Assembly: GCA_951812325.1 (NCBI GenBank)
Contig: OX638294.1
Coordinates: 593,136-657,135, forward strand
DNA: 64,000 bases
From: an uncultured Thermoanaerobaculia bacterium
Lineage (GTDB): Bacteria > Acidobacteriota > Thermoanaerobaculia > Multivoradales > Multivoraceae
Direction: 5' to 3'
In this document: positions 29,952 to 40,864 of the stretch, in pieces
Layout: every line of letters begins with the position of its first letter
Position numbering within the stretch: the stretch's first letter is position 1
Position numbers and translations under genes: made by a program
The notes under the pieces: model-generated
Told to the model about the DNA's origin: nothing
Databases searched by the model: none
The model's input: only the letters and a program-made list of their open reading frames with translations

Positions 29952-31202
29952 TCAACCCGAAGCGGCCCGACGGCCGGCAAACAACTCCAGCAGGCGACCC
30001 GCCAACTCGTCCTTCGACTGCTTCGGGAAGCGGACCCGGCTGCCGTCCCGACCGAACGCAACCACCTCGTTGTCCGTCGCGTCAAAACCGATGTCGGACC
30101 GCGACACGTCGTTGGCGACGATCCAGCGCGCCTTCTTCGCCTCCAGCTTGCTCCGGGCCGACTCCTCGAGGCGCTCCGTCTCTGCCGCGAAACCGACCCG
30201 CATCGCCTGAGGCGCCAGGGACGCCAGACCGGCGAGGAGATCGGGGTTCTGTTCCAGTTCAAGCGTCAGGCCGTCGGCGCCCGACTTCTTGAGCTTCCGG
30301 TCGGCACGCTTCCGAGGCCGGTAGTCGGCCACCGCGGCCGCCATGACGATCAGATCGGCCGACGACGACGCCTCCTCGAGCGCCGCCCGCATCTCGAGCG
30401 CCGACACGACGTCGATCCGCCGCACGCCCGCCGGAGTCTCCCGGCCGACGGGGCCGGCGACGAGTGTGACCTGCGCACCCCGAAGCGCCGCCTGTCGCGC
30501 CAGGGCGAAGCCCATTCGCCCGCTCGAACGGTTGCCGAGGAAACGGACCGGATCGATCGCCTCGTGGGTCGGGCCGGCCGTGACCACGACGCGCCAGCCC
30601 GCCAGCGGCCCCGCCGGCGGGGCGACGCCGGTTTCCGGCACCCCCAACTTCCGGCACACGACCTCCAGGATCGCCTCCGGTTCGGCCATGCGGCCCCAAC
30701 CCCGCTCGCCCGAAGCCAGCGCGCCCTCGACCGGTCCGACGATCTCCACGCCGAGCGCACTCAGGGCGTCGACCCGGGCCTCGACCTGGGGCTTGCGCCA
30801 CATCGCGTCATGCATCGCGGGCGCCACGACCACGGGTCCCTCGAACATCAGAGCGGCAGTGCTCAGAAAGTCGTCCGCGAGTCCCAGGGAGAGCCGGGCC
30901 AGCGTGTTGGCAGTTGCCGGCGCCACGCAGAGCAGATCGGCCCACTGCGCCGCCTCGACGTGGAGCTCGGCGCCGCCCGCCCCGCCGTCGCGGGACAGGT
31001 AGCTCCGACCGTAGACCCGTTCGCCACTCAGCACCTCCAGCGTGAGCGGCGACACGAAGCTCTCGGCCGCCCGGGTCGGCGCGCAGCGCACCGCGATCCC
31101 GCGCTCCCGGAGCCGGCGGACCAGATAGGCGCCCTTGTAGGCAGCGATCCCGCCACTGATGCCGAGCAGAACCCGGGCAGCGCGTGCAGGCGCGTCCGCC
31201 AC
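29952..31202 (-). CDS. coaBC: Bifunctional phosphopantothenoylcysteine decarboxylase / synthetase
   Basis: A 416-residue fusion making 4'-phosphopantetheine for coenzyme A. CoaC half (about 1-180): LLGISGGIAAYKGA flavin-binding start, APATANTLARL, and the substrate clamp PAMHDAMW, where the usual Asn of PxMNxxMW is His, a variant also known in actinobacterial enzymes. CoaB half: TAGPTHEAIDPVRF, NRSSGRMGFALA, AAVADYRP and the KLKK lysine. GTG at 31202 puts the start just before the flavin motif; a TTG at 31247 would extend it. Sits between rpoZ and the uracil glycosylase, the common rpoZ-coaBC order. Confidence 0.95.
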   Translation of the reverse strand: MADAPARAARVLLGISGGIAAYKGAYLVRRLRERGIAVRCAPTRAAESFVSPLTLEVLSGERVYGRSYLSRDGGAGGAELHVEAAQWADLLCVAPATANTLARLSLGLADDFLSTAALMFEGPVVVAPAMHDAMWRKPQVEARVDALSALGVEIVGPVEGALASGERGWGRMAEPEAILEVVCRKLGVPETGVAPPAGPLAGWRVVVTAGPTHEAIDPVRFLGNRSSGRMGFALARQAALRGAQVTLVAGPVGRETPAGVRRIDVVSALEMRAALEEASSSADLIVMAAAVADYRPRKRADRKLKKSGADGLTLELEQNPDLLAGLASLAPQAMRVGFAAETERLEESARSKLEAKKARWIVANDVSRSDIGFDATDNEVVAFGRDGSRVRFPKQSKDELAGRLLELFAGRRAASG

Positions 31203-31314
31203 ACCGTGACCCCGGGTCAGGAGCCTTCGCCGCAGAACGCAGCGCAACGGGTTCGAGGGCGCGAGCTCCTGGCGAGGCGGGGGCCCGGGGTCAACATGGA
31301 GCCTGCGGCAGCTC

Positions 31315-31346
31315 TGGCGGCTCTAGTGGCTGGCGGCTCTAGTGGA
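31315..31346 (-). repeat. 16-bp tandem repeat carrying the rpoZ stop codon
   Basis: Two adjacent 16-base copies (31315-31330 and 31331-31346, differing only at the last base) contain CTAG; the first CTAG read from the gene supplies the rpoZ TAG stop at 31339-31341. The duplication gives a spare in-frame-looking TAG just beyond the gene. Confidence 0.75.
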
Positions 31347-31605
31347 CCGTGCCGCGCCGCCGGAACGCATCGTCGCCGGGCCGCGGGCGACCCTCCTCGC
31401 CGCTGGTCGTCTGCGGCGACTCGGGCGCCTCGCCGTAGTCCCACTCGATCAGATCCAGCTGCATCTCGCTCATCGCATGACGGGCGTACTTCGGGCTCTC
31501 CCTGGGCATGCGCTCCTGGGCGCCCCGGATCAACTGCTCAGCCCGGCGCGCGGCCAGAAGGACGAAACGGAACTTGCTATCCACTTTCTCAGGAAAACGG
31601 GCCAT
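31339..31605 (-). CDS. rpoZ: RNA polymerase omega subunit
   Basis: An 88-residue subunit that wraps the beta' C-terminus and helps RNA polymerase assembly. The core FRFVLLAARRAEQLIRGA matches the omega signature (usually VxxxxARRARQLxxGA), followed by PKYARHAMSEM, a variant of the usual KxxxxALxEI. The acidic C-terminal tail is normal. The ATG at 31605 lies 17 bases inside the end of gmk, and gmk-rpoZ-coaBC is a widely conserved order that supports the call. An ATG two codons upstream (31611) is also possible. Confidence 0.92.
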   Translation of the reverse strand: MARFPEKVDSKFRFVLLAARRAEQLIRGAQERMPRESPKYARHAMSEMQLDLIEWDYGEAPESPQTTSGEEGRPRPGDDAFRRRGTVH

Positions 31606-32251
31606 GTGCATGAAAGTCCGCGAGAACGCTGCGTACACGCTCCCGCATCCGCTCCCTTCGCTGTCGTTTCTCGAGAATGATGGCCGCCAGCGTCTCGCTG
31701 GCCGCCTCGGCACGGTCGTTGACAATAACATAGTCGTACTCCCGCACGCGGCCCAATTCCCCCAGCGCACCCTGAAGTCGCTGTCGGATTGCCGGCGCCT
31801 CGTCCAGACCGCGCCCGCGGAGGCGCGCCACCAGCGCCTGGGGACTCGGCGGCATGACGAAGACGCTGTGCACCGCGGTGTCCAACCGGCCCGCCGGCCC
31901 CCCGGCCGCCATCACCTGGGCGGCGCCCTGCACGTCGATGTCCAGCAGGACGTCCATGCCCCTCTCTATCCGCGGCAGAACCTCGTCGATCGAGGTTCCA
32001 TACCGGTTGCCGTGCACCTGCGCCCACTCCAGGAACCGGTCGTCCGCCACCATGGAGGCGAACGCGGCGCACTCCACGAAGTGGTAGTCCACACCTTCCT
32101 CCTCACTCTCACGCGGGCGACGCGTGGTGTGGCTGATGGAGAACTCGACCCCGTCCAGGAGTTCCATCGCCCGATGCACGAGCGTGGTCTTTCCGGCGCC
32201 GGAGGGCGCCGAGAGAAGGAACAGCTCGCCTCTCGCCGTGCCCGCACTCAT
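31589..32251 (-). CDS. gmk: Guanylate kinase
   Basis: A 220-residue P-loop kinase making GDP from GMP and ATP. It has LLSAPSGAGKTTL (P-loop), SISHTTRRPRESEEEGVDYHF (GMP-binding part; the run continues in the frame), and the LLDIDVQGA strand. ATG at 32251 overlaps the yicC stop (ATGA), making the two genes translationally coupled. Length is close to the 205-220 usual for the family. Confidence 0.96.
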   Translation of the reverse strand: MSAGTARGELFLLSAPSGAGKTTLVHRAMELLDGVEFSISHTTRRPRESEEEGVDYHFVECAAFASMVADDRFLEWAQVHGNRYGTSIDEVLPRIERGMDVLLDIDVQGAAQVMAAGGPAGRLDTAVHSVFVMPPSPQALVARLRGRGLDEAPAIRQRLQGALGELGRVREYDYVIVNDRAEAASETLAAIILEKRQRRERMRERVRSVLADFHAHGPFS

Positions 32252-33135
32252 TCGATGTTCTGCACCTGCTCGCGCAACTGATCGCACGCCACCTTGCCCT
32301 CGACCACCGCGCGCTGCATCGCCAGATCCCGACACTTCGACCCGATCGTGTTCAGTTCGCGCTGCATCTCCTGGGTCAGGAAATCGAGCCGCTTTCCGAT
32401 CGCGCCCTCCTCGGCCATCGCCGCCTCGAAGCCCTCCAGGTGGCCGCTCAACCGTTCCAGTTCCTCGGCCGTGTCGCTGCGCTCGATCAGCATCGCGATC
32501 TCCTGAACCACCCGCGCCGGGTCGAGTCGGACGTCCGCCGTTCCCTGCCTCTCGAGCAGGGAGCGCACGCGCCCCTCCAGCTTGTTCAGGGCGCCATCAA
32601 CCACCTCCCCGCGACGCCCGGCAAGGGCGTCCACGCTGCTCCGCAGCTCGCGGAGGTGGCCTTGAAGCGCCTCTTCCAGGACCCGTCCCTCCCGTTCCCG
32701 CTCGGCCACGAGCGCCGCCAACGCGCGCCGGCAGACGCGCACCGCAAGCGCCTTCTCCCCGGCGCCCATGACCGGCGCGGCTTCCGGGCGCTCCAGGCGG
32801 GCGGCCGACATCAACTCCCCCGCGCTCAGTTCCGACGCCACGAGGCCACGGCGCCGCCACCGCCGCGCCGCGCGTTGCAGCGAATCCGCCGTCTCGTCAC
32901 ACACCTCCAGGGTCCCGGCCGCAGCGACCGTATCGACCTCGACGCGGAGCTCGACCCGACCCCGCCGCACCTCCGCCGCCACCGCCCGGCGCAGTGCCGG
33001 CTCCAGGACCCGGCAGGGCGCCCCCAGACGCACCGCGACATCGAGATAGCGATGATTCACGGACCGGACGGTCACGGTCGCGCGGTGAGGCCCGCGCTGT
33101 TCGACGGCCTCTCCGATTCCGGTCATGCTTCTCAA
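32248..33135 (-). CDS. yicC: YicC family endoribonuclease
   Basis: A 295-residue member of the YicC/YloC family, with endoribonuclease activity shown for several relatives. The start RSMTGIGEA matches the family opening (M-I-x-S-M-T-G-F-G), SVNHRYLDV is the other hallmark, and the C-terminal DUF1732 part has DFLTQEMQRELNTIGSK. I chose the TTG at 33135, whose overlap with the lpxB TGA stop (TTGA) repeats the coupling style used elsewhere here and restores the family N-terminus; an ATG at 33126 would lack three residues. yicC-gmk-rpoZ is a conserved block. Confidence 0.93.
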   Translation of the reverse strand: MRSMTGIGEAVEQRGPHRATVTVRSVNHRYLDVAVRLGAPCRVLEPALRRAVAAEVRRGRVELRVEVDTVAAAGTLEVCDETADSLQRAARRWRRRGLVASELSAGELMSAARLERPEAAPVMGAGEKALAVRVCRRALAALVAEREREGRVLEEALQGHLRELRSSVDALAGRRGEVVDGALNKLEGRVRSLLERQGTADVRLDPARVVQEIAMLIERSDTAEELERLSGHLEGFEAAMAEEGAIGKRLDFLTQEMQRELNTIGSKCRDLAMQRAVVEGKVACDQLREQVQNIE

Positions 33136-34412
33136 CGCCGGTCCCCTTCGCGGCATCTCTCTGCCAGCCGCAGCTCGCGCAGGAGGCTGCGCGCGGCCCG
33201 CTCGCTGGCGCCGGACGCCCCGAGCGCCGGCCGGAGCCCGGCCAGAGCCGTGCGCATGCTGTCGATCCGGCTGCGGCTGGAGAGGAGCTTTCCCGCCGTC
33301 GCCCCCATGCGTGCCGCTCGGGCCTCGCCCTGGAGGAGCTCCGGAACCACCCGCCGCCCGAGGATCAGGTTCACCAGGCTGACGAACGGCAGGTCGACCA
33401 ACCACCGGCCGATCAGCCCGGTCAGGGGAGACACCCGGTAGACCACCACCATGGGCGTGCCCAGAAGACCCACCTCCAGCGTCGCCGTTCCGGAAGCGCA
33501 GAGCGCGAGATGAGAGCCGGCAACCGCCGCAAACCGGTCGGACAGCACGACCTCCGGATCCCTGCCGGCGAGCGGGCTCGCCGCGATCAGCCGGTCGATC
33601 ACGTTCCGGTCGACCGTGGGCGCCAGGATCAGGCGAATCGCCGGCGGGTCCCGAAGGGAACCCGCTTTCGTCCCGCCCTGTCCGCCGCCGGCTGCGAGGC
33701 TTGCCGCGGCCCGCAGCATGGGCGGCAGAATGCGCCGAACCTCGCTGTTGCGCGAGCCCGGCAACAGGGCGAGCGTCGGGCTGACCGGCAGGTCCGACTC
33801 CCGCTCCCAAATCGACTCGAGTTCCGGCACCTCGTCGACCAGTGGATGACCCACGTGCTCCACTTCGAGCTCGTGCCCGCGGTACACCTCGACCTCGAAC
33901 GGAAACAGGACGAGCATGCGCTTCACCAGGCGGGCAATCGTCCCCACCCGGCGCCGACGCCATGCCCACACCTGCGGGGACACGTAGTAGACCACCGGCA
34001 CACCACGCCGGTGGAGGCGCCGGGCCAGACGGAGGTTGAAGTCGGGAAAGTCGACCAGCACGGCGAGCTCCGGCCGCCGCTTCTCGACCGCCTCGAGCAA
34101 CCGGCGGAAGACCTGCCGGATGCGCGGCAACTCGCGCAGCACCTCGACGATACCGACCACGGCCACCTCGTCGCAGTGCGCGATCGGGTCCAGGCCCGCG
34201 GCCGCCATCGCGTCGCCGCCGAGTCCGAAGAAGCGAATCGGTCTCCCGTCCCCGGCCAGACGCCGCACCGCTTCCATCATGCGTGCCGCGTGGTGGTCAC
34301 CAGAAGCCTCGCCGGCGGAGATGAGGACGGCGGCCGGGCTGCCCTTGATCAGCGGGCTCGCCCTCAGGGAATCGGCGCCGGCGGCGAGAGCGGGAACGGG
34401 AACATCAACCAC
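33132..34412 (-). CDS. lpxB: Lipid-A-disaccharide synthase
   Basis: An approximately 426-residue GT19 glycosyltransferase joining UDP-2,3-diacylglucosamine to lipid X in lipid A synthesis on the inner membrane. Family motifs: ISAGEASGDHHAARM at the N-terminus, VDFPDFNLRLA, YYVSPQVWAWRRRR, LPGSRNSEVRRI and the SGTATLEVGLLGTPMVV donor-site block. It shows this organism makes LPS. The start is uncertain: GTG at 34412 gives a short extra lead before the family start; CTG at 34368 overlapping the upstream stop would match the family better. Confidence 0.93.
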   Translation of the reverse strand: MVDVPVPALAAGADSLRASPLIKGSPAAVLISAGEASGDHHAARMMEAVRRLAGDGRPIRFFGLGGDAMAAAGLDPIAHCDEVAVVGIVEVLRELPRIRQVFRRLLEAVEKRRPELAVLVDFPDFNLRLARRLHRRGVPVVYYVSPQVWAWRRRRVGTIARLVKRMLVLFPFEVEVYRGHELEVEHVGHPLVDEVPELESIWERESDLPVSPTLALLPGSRNSEVRRILPPMLRAAASLAAGGGQGGTKAGSLRDPPAIRLILAPTVDRNVIDRLIAASPLAGRDPEVVLSDRFAAVAGSHLALCASGTATLEVGLLGTPMVVVYRVSPLTGLIGRWLVDLPFVSLVNLILGRRVVPELLQGEARAARMGATAGKLLSSRSRIDSMRTALAGLRPALGASGASERAARSLLRELRLAERCREGDRR

Positions 34413-34561
34413 GCCAGCACCAGGCCCCCGCCCACCATGCCGATCACCATCTGAACGAAGAGCCGCACCCTGTCCCTGAGCCGACGCCGCCACAGCACGG
34501 CGAAGAACAGGCTGACCTGGACGGCGTAGATCACCATCAGGGCGAAGTGGCTGGTCAGCAC
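34364..34561 (-). CDS. Small two-helix membrane protein, unknown function
   Basis: A 65-residue hydrophobic peptide with two predicted transmembrane helices (about 5-22 and 38-54) separated by an Arg-rich loop. I do not recognise the family. GTG start shares its G with the TAG stop of the upstream gene, and its stop overlaps the start region of lpxB, so it is tightly packed in the operon and probably translated. Confidence 0.65.
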   Translation of the reverse strand: MLTSHFALMVIYAVQVSLFFAVLWRRRLRDRVRLFVQMVIGMVGGGLVLAWLMFPFPLSPPAPIP

Positions 34562-34974
34562 TAGTCCCTCGATCCGTTTGCGATGTCCCAGGCGTCGAAC
34601 ACCGCCAGGAGGTTGAGAAGACCGGCAGTCAGCAGGAACGCCTTGCCGTACTCGAACGTCGAAGACAGGATGTCACCGCTGTACCCGACCAGGTGGCGTG
34701 CCGCGAAGTACGGGGCTCCGGCGCCCATCGAACTCAGGGTCGCCAGCCGGCTGAGCGGCTGCTCCGGGACGACGACGTAGAGCTGGCCGCGGAGCCAGCA
34801 GCCGAACAGGAACGAGAACAGGACCACGCCGAAGACGACAGCGGCGCGACGCGGCTTGCGCAGGATCAGGTGGCCGCTGCCGGGCAGCGCCCACGCTGCG
34901 ACCGCGACCAGAACCGGCCGGAGAACACCGCTGGGCTCGGCGGCAGGGCCGGCTGGGGGAGAAGTCGTCCTCAT
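34561..34974 (-). CDS. DUF6677-like small membrane protein
   Basis: A 137-residue protein with three or more hydrophobic stretches. The first carries WALPGSGHLILRKPRRAAVVFGVVLF, here stated as the WALPGSGHL motif followed by an Arg/Lys cluster and a helix, which resembles the DUF6677 family that I associate with Acidobacteria and relatives. Function unknown. ATG at 34974; located 37 bp after the HU gene and overlapping the next small membrane gene by one base, ahead of lpxB, so a role in the envelope is plausible but unproven. Confidence 0.7.
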   Translation of the reverse strand: MRTTSPPAGPAAEPSGVLRPVLVAVAAWALPGSGHLILRKPRRAAVVFGVVLFSFLFGCWLRGQLYVVVPEQPLSRLATLSSMGAGAPYFAARHLVGYSGDILSSTFEYGKAFLLTAGLLNLLAVFDAWDIANGSRD

Positions 34975-35011
34975 CTGGGCGCGGCGGTCGGAGCCGGGTT
35001 TCTCAGCCCGG

Positions 35012-35335
35012 TCACTCGTCAGAGTTCAAACGCTCCTTGAGTTCCTTGCCGGGCTTGAAGTAGGGGATCTTCTTGGGGGGGACATCGACCCGGGCGCCGG
35101 TCTTCGGGTTGCGACCGACCCTGGAACCCCGTTCGCGGATGCGAAAGCTGCCGAAGCCGCGAAGCTCGATCCTGTCGCCGTCCTTCAGGGAGTCGACGAT
35201 GCTCTCCAGCACCGTGCTCACGATGACTTCGGCGTCCTTCTTCGTCAAGTCCGTGCTGCGGGCGACTTCCTCGACCAGATGGGCCTTGGTCATCCCCTGG
35301 CGCATGGCTCCGGAGATCCGGAGCGCGTTCTTCAT
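35012..35335 (-). CDS. HU/IHF family nucleoid protein
   Basis: A DNA-bending histone-like protein, about 93 residues from MTKAHLVEEVA or 107 from the better-placed upstream ATG. The DNA-binding arm signature GRNPKTGARVDVPP and the GFGSFRIRERGSR strand are textbook for the family. I used the ATG at 35335 because it has a strong GGGGGAG ribosome site at good spacing; MTK at 35293 is the family-like start but has AGGGG abutting the ATG. Placed 64 bp after rpsA, as in enterobacteria where ihfB follows rpsA, so IHF-beta-like is reasonable. Confidence 0.93.
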   Translation of the reverse strand: MKNALRISGAMRQGMTKAHLVEEVARSTDLTKKDAEVIVSTVLESIVDSLKDGDRIELRGFGSFRIRERGSRVGRNPKTGARVDVPPKKIPYFKPGKELKERLNSDE

Positions 35336-35399
35336 TTCCGCTTCTCCCCCTGAGCCGGCCCGCCCGGTCCTCGTTCGATGAAGTCTCGACCGCACCCGC

Positions 35400-37136
<1,737 letters not shown>

Positions 37137-37274
37137 GGGTTCCTGTGTTCTCGCGTCGGTCGTCGAACCGCGCGGCGGGCGTTTCCAGGTAACGGCGCAC
37201 CGATGATCGGGGACCATGACGCACTGCCGGCGGCAGGCATCGGGGCCCGAACGGACGCCAAGGTCAGACCGAAA

Positions 37275-37303
37275 AGTATAGGGACGCGGCCAGAAGCGGT
37301 CAA
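37275..37303 (-). promoter_or_regulatory. Strong sigma70-type promoter of rpsA
   Basis: On the minus strand TTGACC (37298-37303) and TATACT (37275-37280) are separated by 17 bp, each five of six to consensus. Transcription would start near 37268, about 130 nt before the rpsA ATG. The best promoter match on the minus strand of the window. Confidence 0.8.
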
Positions 37304-37365
37304 CCGTGAACTGCTCGCCGGCGGTTCCCCCCGGTCGTTCTCCGGCCTTAGGGGCAGGGCGATCG

Positions 37366-38460
37366 TCAGTCTGCTGCAGCGCGACCGCGGCGTGCCGCGT
37401 CGCGTCTCTTCCGGAGGGCCGCCAGGGACCAGGAGGCGTGGGTTCGGACAACCGGGTCACGGCTCGCCTGCGCCTGTTCGAGCGCCGGGATGTAGGAGGC
37501 GTCACCCCGGTTCCCCATCGCCAGAGCCGCGTTGCGCCGCAGTCCGGACCGACCCGGCCGCTTCATCGGGCTGCCGCGGAACCTCGTACGGTACTCCTCC
37601 CCGGAGAGCCCGAGCAGCGCCGTCAGGTCGAGCTCGGCGCGATGCGCCGGCAGGGAGAACGCGAGGCTCCGCTCCCGTTTCGCCGGCGCGGACCGGTGTT
37701 CGTTCCAGGGACAGACCTCCTGGCAGACATCGCAACCGAACACCCAGTCCCCGACCAGAGAGCGAGCCCTCTCGGGCATCTCGCCGCGGTGCTCGATCGT
37801 CCAGTAGCTGATGCACCTGCCCGCATCCAGGACGTGGGGCGCCGGCAGCGCCCCGGTCGGGCAGGCGTCGAGGCACCGCCGGCAGTTGCCGCACAGGTCC
37901 TCGGCCAGCGGCTCCGACGGTTCGAGTTCCAGGGTCAGGAACAGTTCCCCGAGCAGGAACCACGACCCGGTGCGATCGAGCAGCTGCGTGTTCTTCGCGA
38001 TGGCGCCCAGCCCGGCCCGGGCAGCCAGCTCTTTCTCGAGCACCGGCCCGGTGTCGACGTAGAGGCGCGCTCCCGATCCCGGAAACGCCTCCCGGATACG
38101 GGCCGCGAGAGCCTGCAGGCGGCGCTCCATCAGCGGGTGGTAGTCCTCGCCCCGCGCGTAGCGAGCCACCCGGGGCCAGAGATCACCCTCCGGCTCGGGC
38201 TCACCCTCGAGAGGATGGTAGTGAAGCGCCACACACAAGACGGACCTCGCGCCATCGAGCAGCGAAGCCGGCGCCAACCGCCGCCGCGGCCGTCTGCCGA
38301 GCCAGGCCATCGAAGCGAACAGGCCGCGCTCCAGCCGGCGCAGAAAGGACGCGCCGGAGCCGGAGCACGGCTCCAGGGAGGCTGCCCCCGCCCGGTCGAA
38401 CCCGGCCTCGAGAGCCCACGCGGTCAACAGTTCCGTGCGCTTCTCCGCCGACCCGGTCAC
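37366..38460 (-). CDS. queG: Epoxyqueuosine reductase
   Basis: A 364-residue cobalamin- and Fe-S-dependent enzyme for the last step of queuosine synthesis in tRNA. Two 4Fe-4S ferredoxin-type clusters are visible: CGNCRRCLDACPTGAL and CDVCQEVCPWN. VDTGPVLEKELAARAGLG carries the active-site Asp region, and the C-terminal part has a HEAT-like repeat (RRNAALAMGNRGD). GTG start overlaps the folA stop (GTGA). The enzyme's need for B12 agrees with the B12-binding protein elsewhere in the window; whether the cell makes or imports cobalamin is not shown. Confidence 0.95.
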   Translation of the reverse strand: MTGSAEKRTELLTAWALEAGFDRAGAASLEPCSGSGASFLRRLERGLFASMAWLGRRPRRRLAPASLLDGARSVLCVALHYHPLEGEPEPEGDLWPRVARYARGEDYHPLMERRLQALAARIREAFPGSGARLYVDTGPVLEKELAARAGLGAIAKNTQLLDRTGSWFLLGELFLTLELEPSEPLAEDLCGNCRRCLDACPTGALPAPHVLDAGRCISYWTIEHRGEMPERARSLVGDWVFGCDVCQEVCPWNEHRSAPAKRERSLAFSLPAHRAELDLTALLGLSGEEYRTRFRGSPMKRPGRSGLRRNAALAMGNRGDASYIPALEQAQASRDPVVRTHASWSLAALRKRRDAARRGRAAAD

Positions 38461-38972
38461 GGCGTTCGCGCTCGGTCCCCGGATGGCGAGAGGACCTCGA
38501 ACCGGGTTGCATGGTCGTCGCCCTGGCTGGCCGGAATGTCCTCGGATCGGTCGACCCGCCAGTCGTTGAGGGGTCCCAGATCGACGGCCGTGTCTCCCTC
38601 GACCTCAGCCAGGACGCGGGTCAGGTAGACACGGTCGGCGAACCGGAATGCCGCCTGGAACAGACCGGCGCCGCCGATCACGAACGCCTCGTCCTCCCCC
38701 GCCTCACAGGCGGCGGACAGTGCCTCGTCCAGCGAGCGGAAGGTCGCCGCGCCCGGCGCCTCGAAGTCCGGCCGGGCGCTCAACACGAGGCACTTCCTTC
38801 CCGGCAGCGGACGGCAACCGATCTCCTCCCATGTCCGCCGGCCCATGACCACGTGATGACCCAGGGTCAGCCGCCTGAAGCGCCTGACGTCCGTTCGGAG
38901 CCGCCAGGGGAGCCGCCCGTCCAGGCCGATGACGCCGTTCTCCGCGGCCGCCAGAATGACCGAGAGCCGCAT
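38457..38972 (-). CDS. folA: Dihydrofolate reductase
   Basis: A 171-residue NADPH-dependent enzyme that regenerates tetrahydrofolate. It starts at LSVILAAAENGVIGLDGRLPW, continues with the substrate Asp region in RTDVRRFRRLTLG, then VVMGRRTWEEI and the FVIGGAGLF strand near the cofactor. I chose the ATG at 38972, which has GGAGG five bases upstream. Lies 30 bp after thyA, the functional partner whose reaction consumes methylene-THF and makes DHF. Confidence 0.95.
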   Translation of the reverse strand: MRLSVILAAAENGVIGLDGRLPWRLRTDVRRFRRLTLGHHVVMGRRTWEEIGCRPLPGRKCLVLSARPDFEAPGAATFRSLDEALSAACEAGEDEAFVIGGAGLFQAAFRFADRVYLTRVLAEVEGDTAVDLGPLNDWRVDRSEDIPASQGDDHATRFEVLSPSGDRARTP

Positions 38973-39002
38973 GTCCACCTCCACCACCAGCAGGACGGGC
39001 GA

Positions 39003-39797
39003 TCAGACCGAGACCGCGGCGCGAATCGACGGATGCGGGTCGTAGCCCACGAGTTCGAAGTCTTCGGGCGTGAAGTCGAACACCGAATCCCGGTCCGGAT
39101 TCAGACACATCCGGGGCAGAGGCCGCGGCTGCCTCGACAACTGCTCGCGCGCCTGGTCCACGTGGTTGCGGTACAGGTGGGCGTCACCGAAGGTGTGAAC
39201 GAACTCCCCGGCTTCCAGCCCGCAGGTCCGGGCGACCATCATCAGGAGCAGCGAGTAGGACGCGATGTTGAAGGGGACCCCCAAAAAGAGGTCGCCGCTG
39301 CGCTGGTAGAGCTGGCAGGAGAGTCGGCCTTCGGCGACGTGGAACTGGAACAGCGTGTGGCACGGCGGCAGGGCCATCGAGTTCACCTCGGCCACGTTCC
39401 ACGCGCTGACGATCAGACGCCGCGAGTTCGGTTCCGCGCGGATCCGTTCGATGACCTGCCCCATCTGGTCGATGGATCGCCCGTCCGGCGTCGCCCAGGA
39501 TCGCCACTGCGCACCGTAGACGGGGCCCAGGTCGCCGTTCTCGTCGGCCCACTCGTCCCAGATCGTCACGCCGTGGCGGTGCAGGAAGTCGACGTTCGTC
39601 CCGCCGCGCAGGAACCACAGCAGCTCGACGATGATCGACCGCACGTGCAGCCGCTTCGTGGTCAGCACCGGAAAACCGTCCGCCAGGTCGAAGCGCAACT
39701 GCCGGCCGAACACGCTGCGGGTGCCGGTCCCGGTCCGGTCGTCGCGGACCGCGCCGTGGTCGAGCACCTCCCGGAGCAGGTCGAGATACTGCCGCAT
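39003..39797 (-). CDS. thyA: Thymidylate synthase
   Basis: A 264-residue enzyme making dTMP from dUMP with methylene-tetrahydrofolate, the same length as the E. coli protein. The catalytic Cys is in PPCHTLFQF, with RRLIVSAWN and [13 protein letters not shown] before and after, and the start [15 protein letters not shown] is canonical. Forms a thyA-folA pair. Upstream cistrons in the same direction are glycosyltransferases, an operon setting with no functional link to thymidylate that I can see. Confidence 0.97.
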   Translation of the reverse strand: MRQYLDLLREVLDHGAVRDDRTGTGTRSVFGRQLRFDLADGFPVLTTKRLHVRSIIVELLWFLRGGTNVDFLHRHGVTIWDEWADENGDLGPVYGAQWRSWATPDGRSIDQMGQVIERIRAEPNSRRLIVSAWNVAEVNSMALPPCHTLFQFHVAEGRLSCQLYQRSGDLFLGVPFNIASYSLLLMMVARTCGLEAGEFVHTFGDAHLYRNHVDQAREQLSRQPRPLPRMCLNPDRDSVFDFTPEDFELVGYDPHPSIRAAVSV

Positions 39798-39823
39798 CAG
39801 CAACGAGGGGGGCGTAGGCCCGG

Positions 39824-40864
39824 TCAGGGCGACGGGGCCGCGCCGGAAGAAGACGATACCAGCAACTCGAGCATCGCCCGCCGGTGCTCTTCGTTGCCGA
39901 TCGCCCGGAACCTGCGGCGCAGACGCCGGCGCAGGACCGCGCATTCCCAGGCGGGCCGGTGGAGCGCGTAGTAACGCAACTGGGAGGCGCGGTAGAAGCG
40001 CTCCACCACCGGCGTCAGGCGGCGTTCGTCATCCGCACCGGTCGCGGCGCCCCGCACATGCCATGCCCGCGCGCCGCGCACCTCGCGCAGCCTGAAGCCG
40101 GCCCGTCGGAGTCGGAGGCAGAGATCCGCGTCCTCGAAATAGAGAAAGAACCCCTCGTCGAAGCCGCCGACCTCCTCGAAGGCCGAGCGGAGGACGAGCA
40201 GGCAGGCGGCCGTGTGCCAGCCGGCGCCGACGAACGGTCGCAGCAGGCGCGGCAGCAGGCCGTGGTTCCATCCTGAACGCTCGAACCGGTTGCGGAATCT
40301 CTGAATCGCCTCGCCGGGAACGCCCACCGGCGGCGACCAGACGAACTGCCGCGACCCGTCAGGGTAGCGAAGAGCAGGTGCGGCAACGCCCAGCCGCGGG
40401 TCGGACTCCTGCGCCTCGACCAGCCGCCGGAGGGACTCCCCATCGATCCAGGCGTCCGGGTTCAGAAGCAGCAGGTGCCGGCCGGTCGACTTCGCGGCGG
40501 CCAGGTTGCAGGCGGCGCCGAAGCCCAGGTTGCGGCCCGCCTCGACGAGTCGGACCGGCAGGGCAGGAGACGCGGCCGCCTGATCTTCTCGACCGTCCGG
40601 CCTCGTTCCCGCCTTGAACCCGCGCGCCACGGCCTCCGAACCGTCGCTCGACGCGTTGTCGACGACCACCGCCTCCAGCCGCCGGCGGGGACGACCCCGG
40701 CCAGCCCGAGGCCGAGAGACAGCCGGGGAACCGGGCGTTGCGCCATCCTCCGACCGCCACGCCTCCGCGATGGCCCGGAGGCTCTCGAGGCACTGCCCGA
40801 GCCGGTCCCCGGCATTGTGGTTCACCACCAGGGCGCTGACCGCCGGGCGCTCGGGGCCGCTCAC
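39824..40864 (-). CDS. GT2 glycosyltransferase, rhamnosyltransferase-like
   Basis: A 346-residue GT-A fold enzyme. It has [46 protein letters not shown], the metal-binding [10 protein letters not shown] and the [19 protein letters not shown] block typical of WbbL/rhamnosyltransferase-type members. A long Arg/Pro-rich insertion of about 30 residues sits between the first two motifs. GTG start overlaps the stop of the upstream GT4 gene. Expected to build an envelope or O-antigen-like glycan; donor and acceptor unknown. Confidence 0.9.
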   Translation of the reverse strand: MSGPERPAVSALVVNHNAGDRLGQCLESLRAIAEAWRSEDGATPGSPAVSRPRAGRGRPRRRLEAVVVDNASSDGSEAVARGFKAGTRPDGREDQAAASPALPVRLVEAGRNLGFGAACNLAAAKSTGRHLLLLNPDAWIDGESLRRLVEAQESDPRLGVAAPALRYPDGSRQFVWSPPVGVPGEAIQRFRNRFERSGWNHGLLPRLLRPFVGAGWHTAACLLVLRSAFEEVGGFDEGFFLYFEDADLCLRLRRAGFRLREVRGARAWHVRGAATGADDERRLTPVVERFYRASQLRYYALHRPAWECAVLRRRLRRRFRAIGNEEHRRAMLELLVSSSSGAAPSP

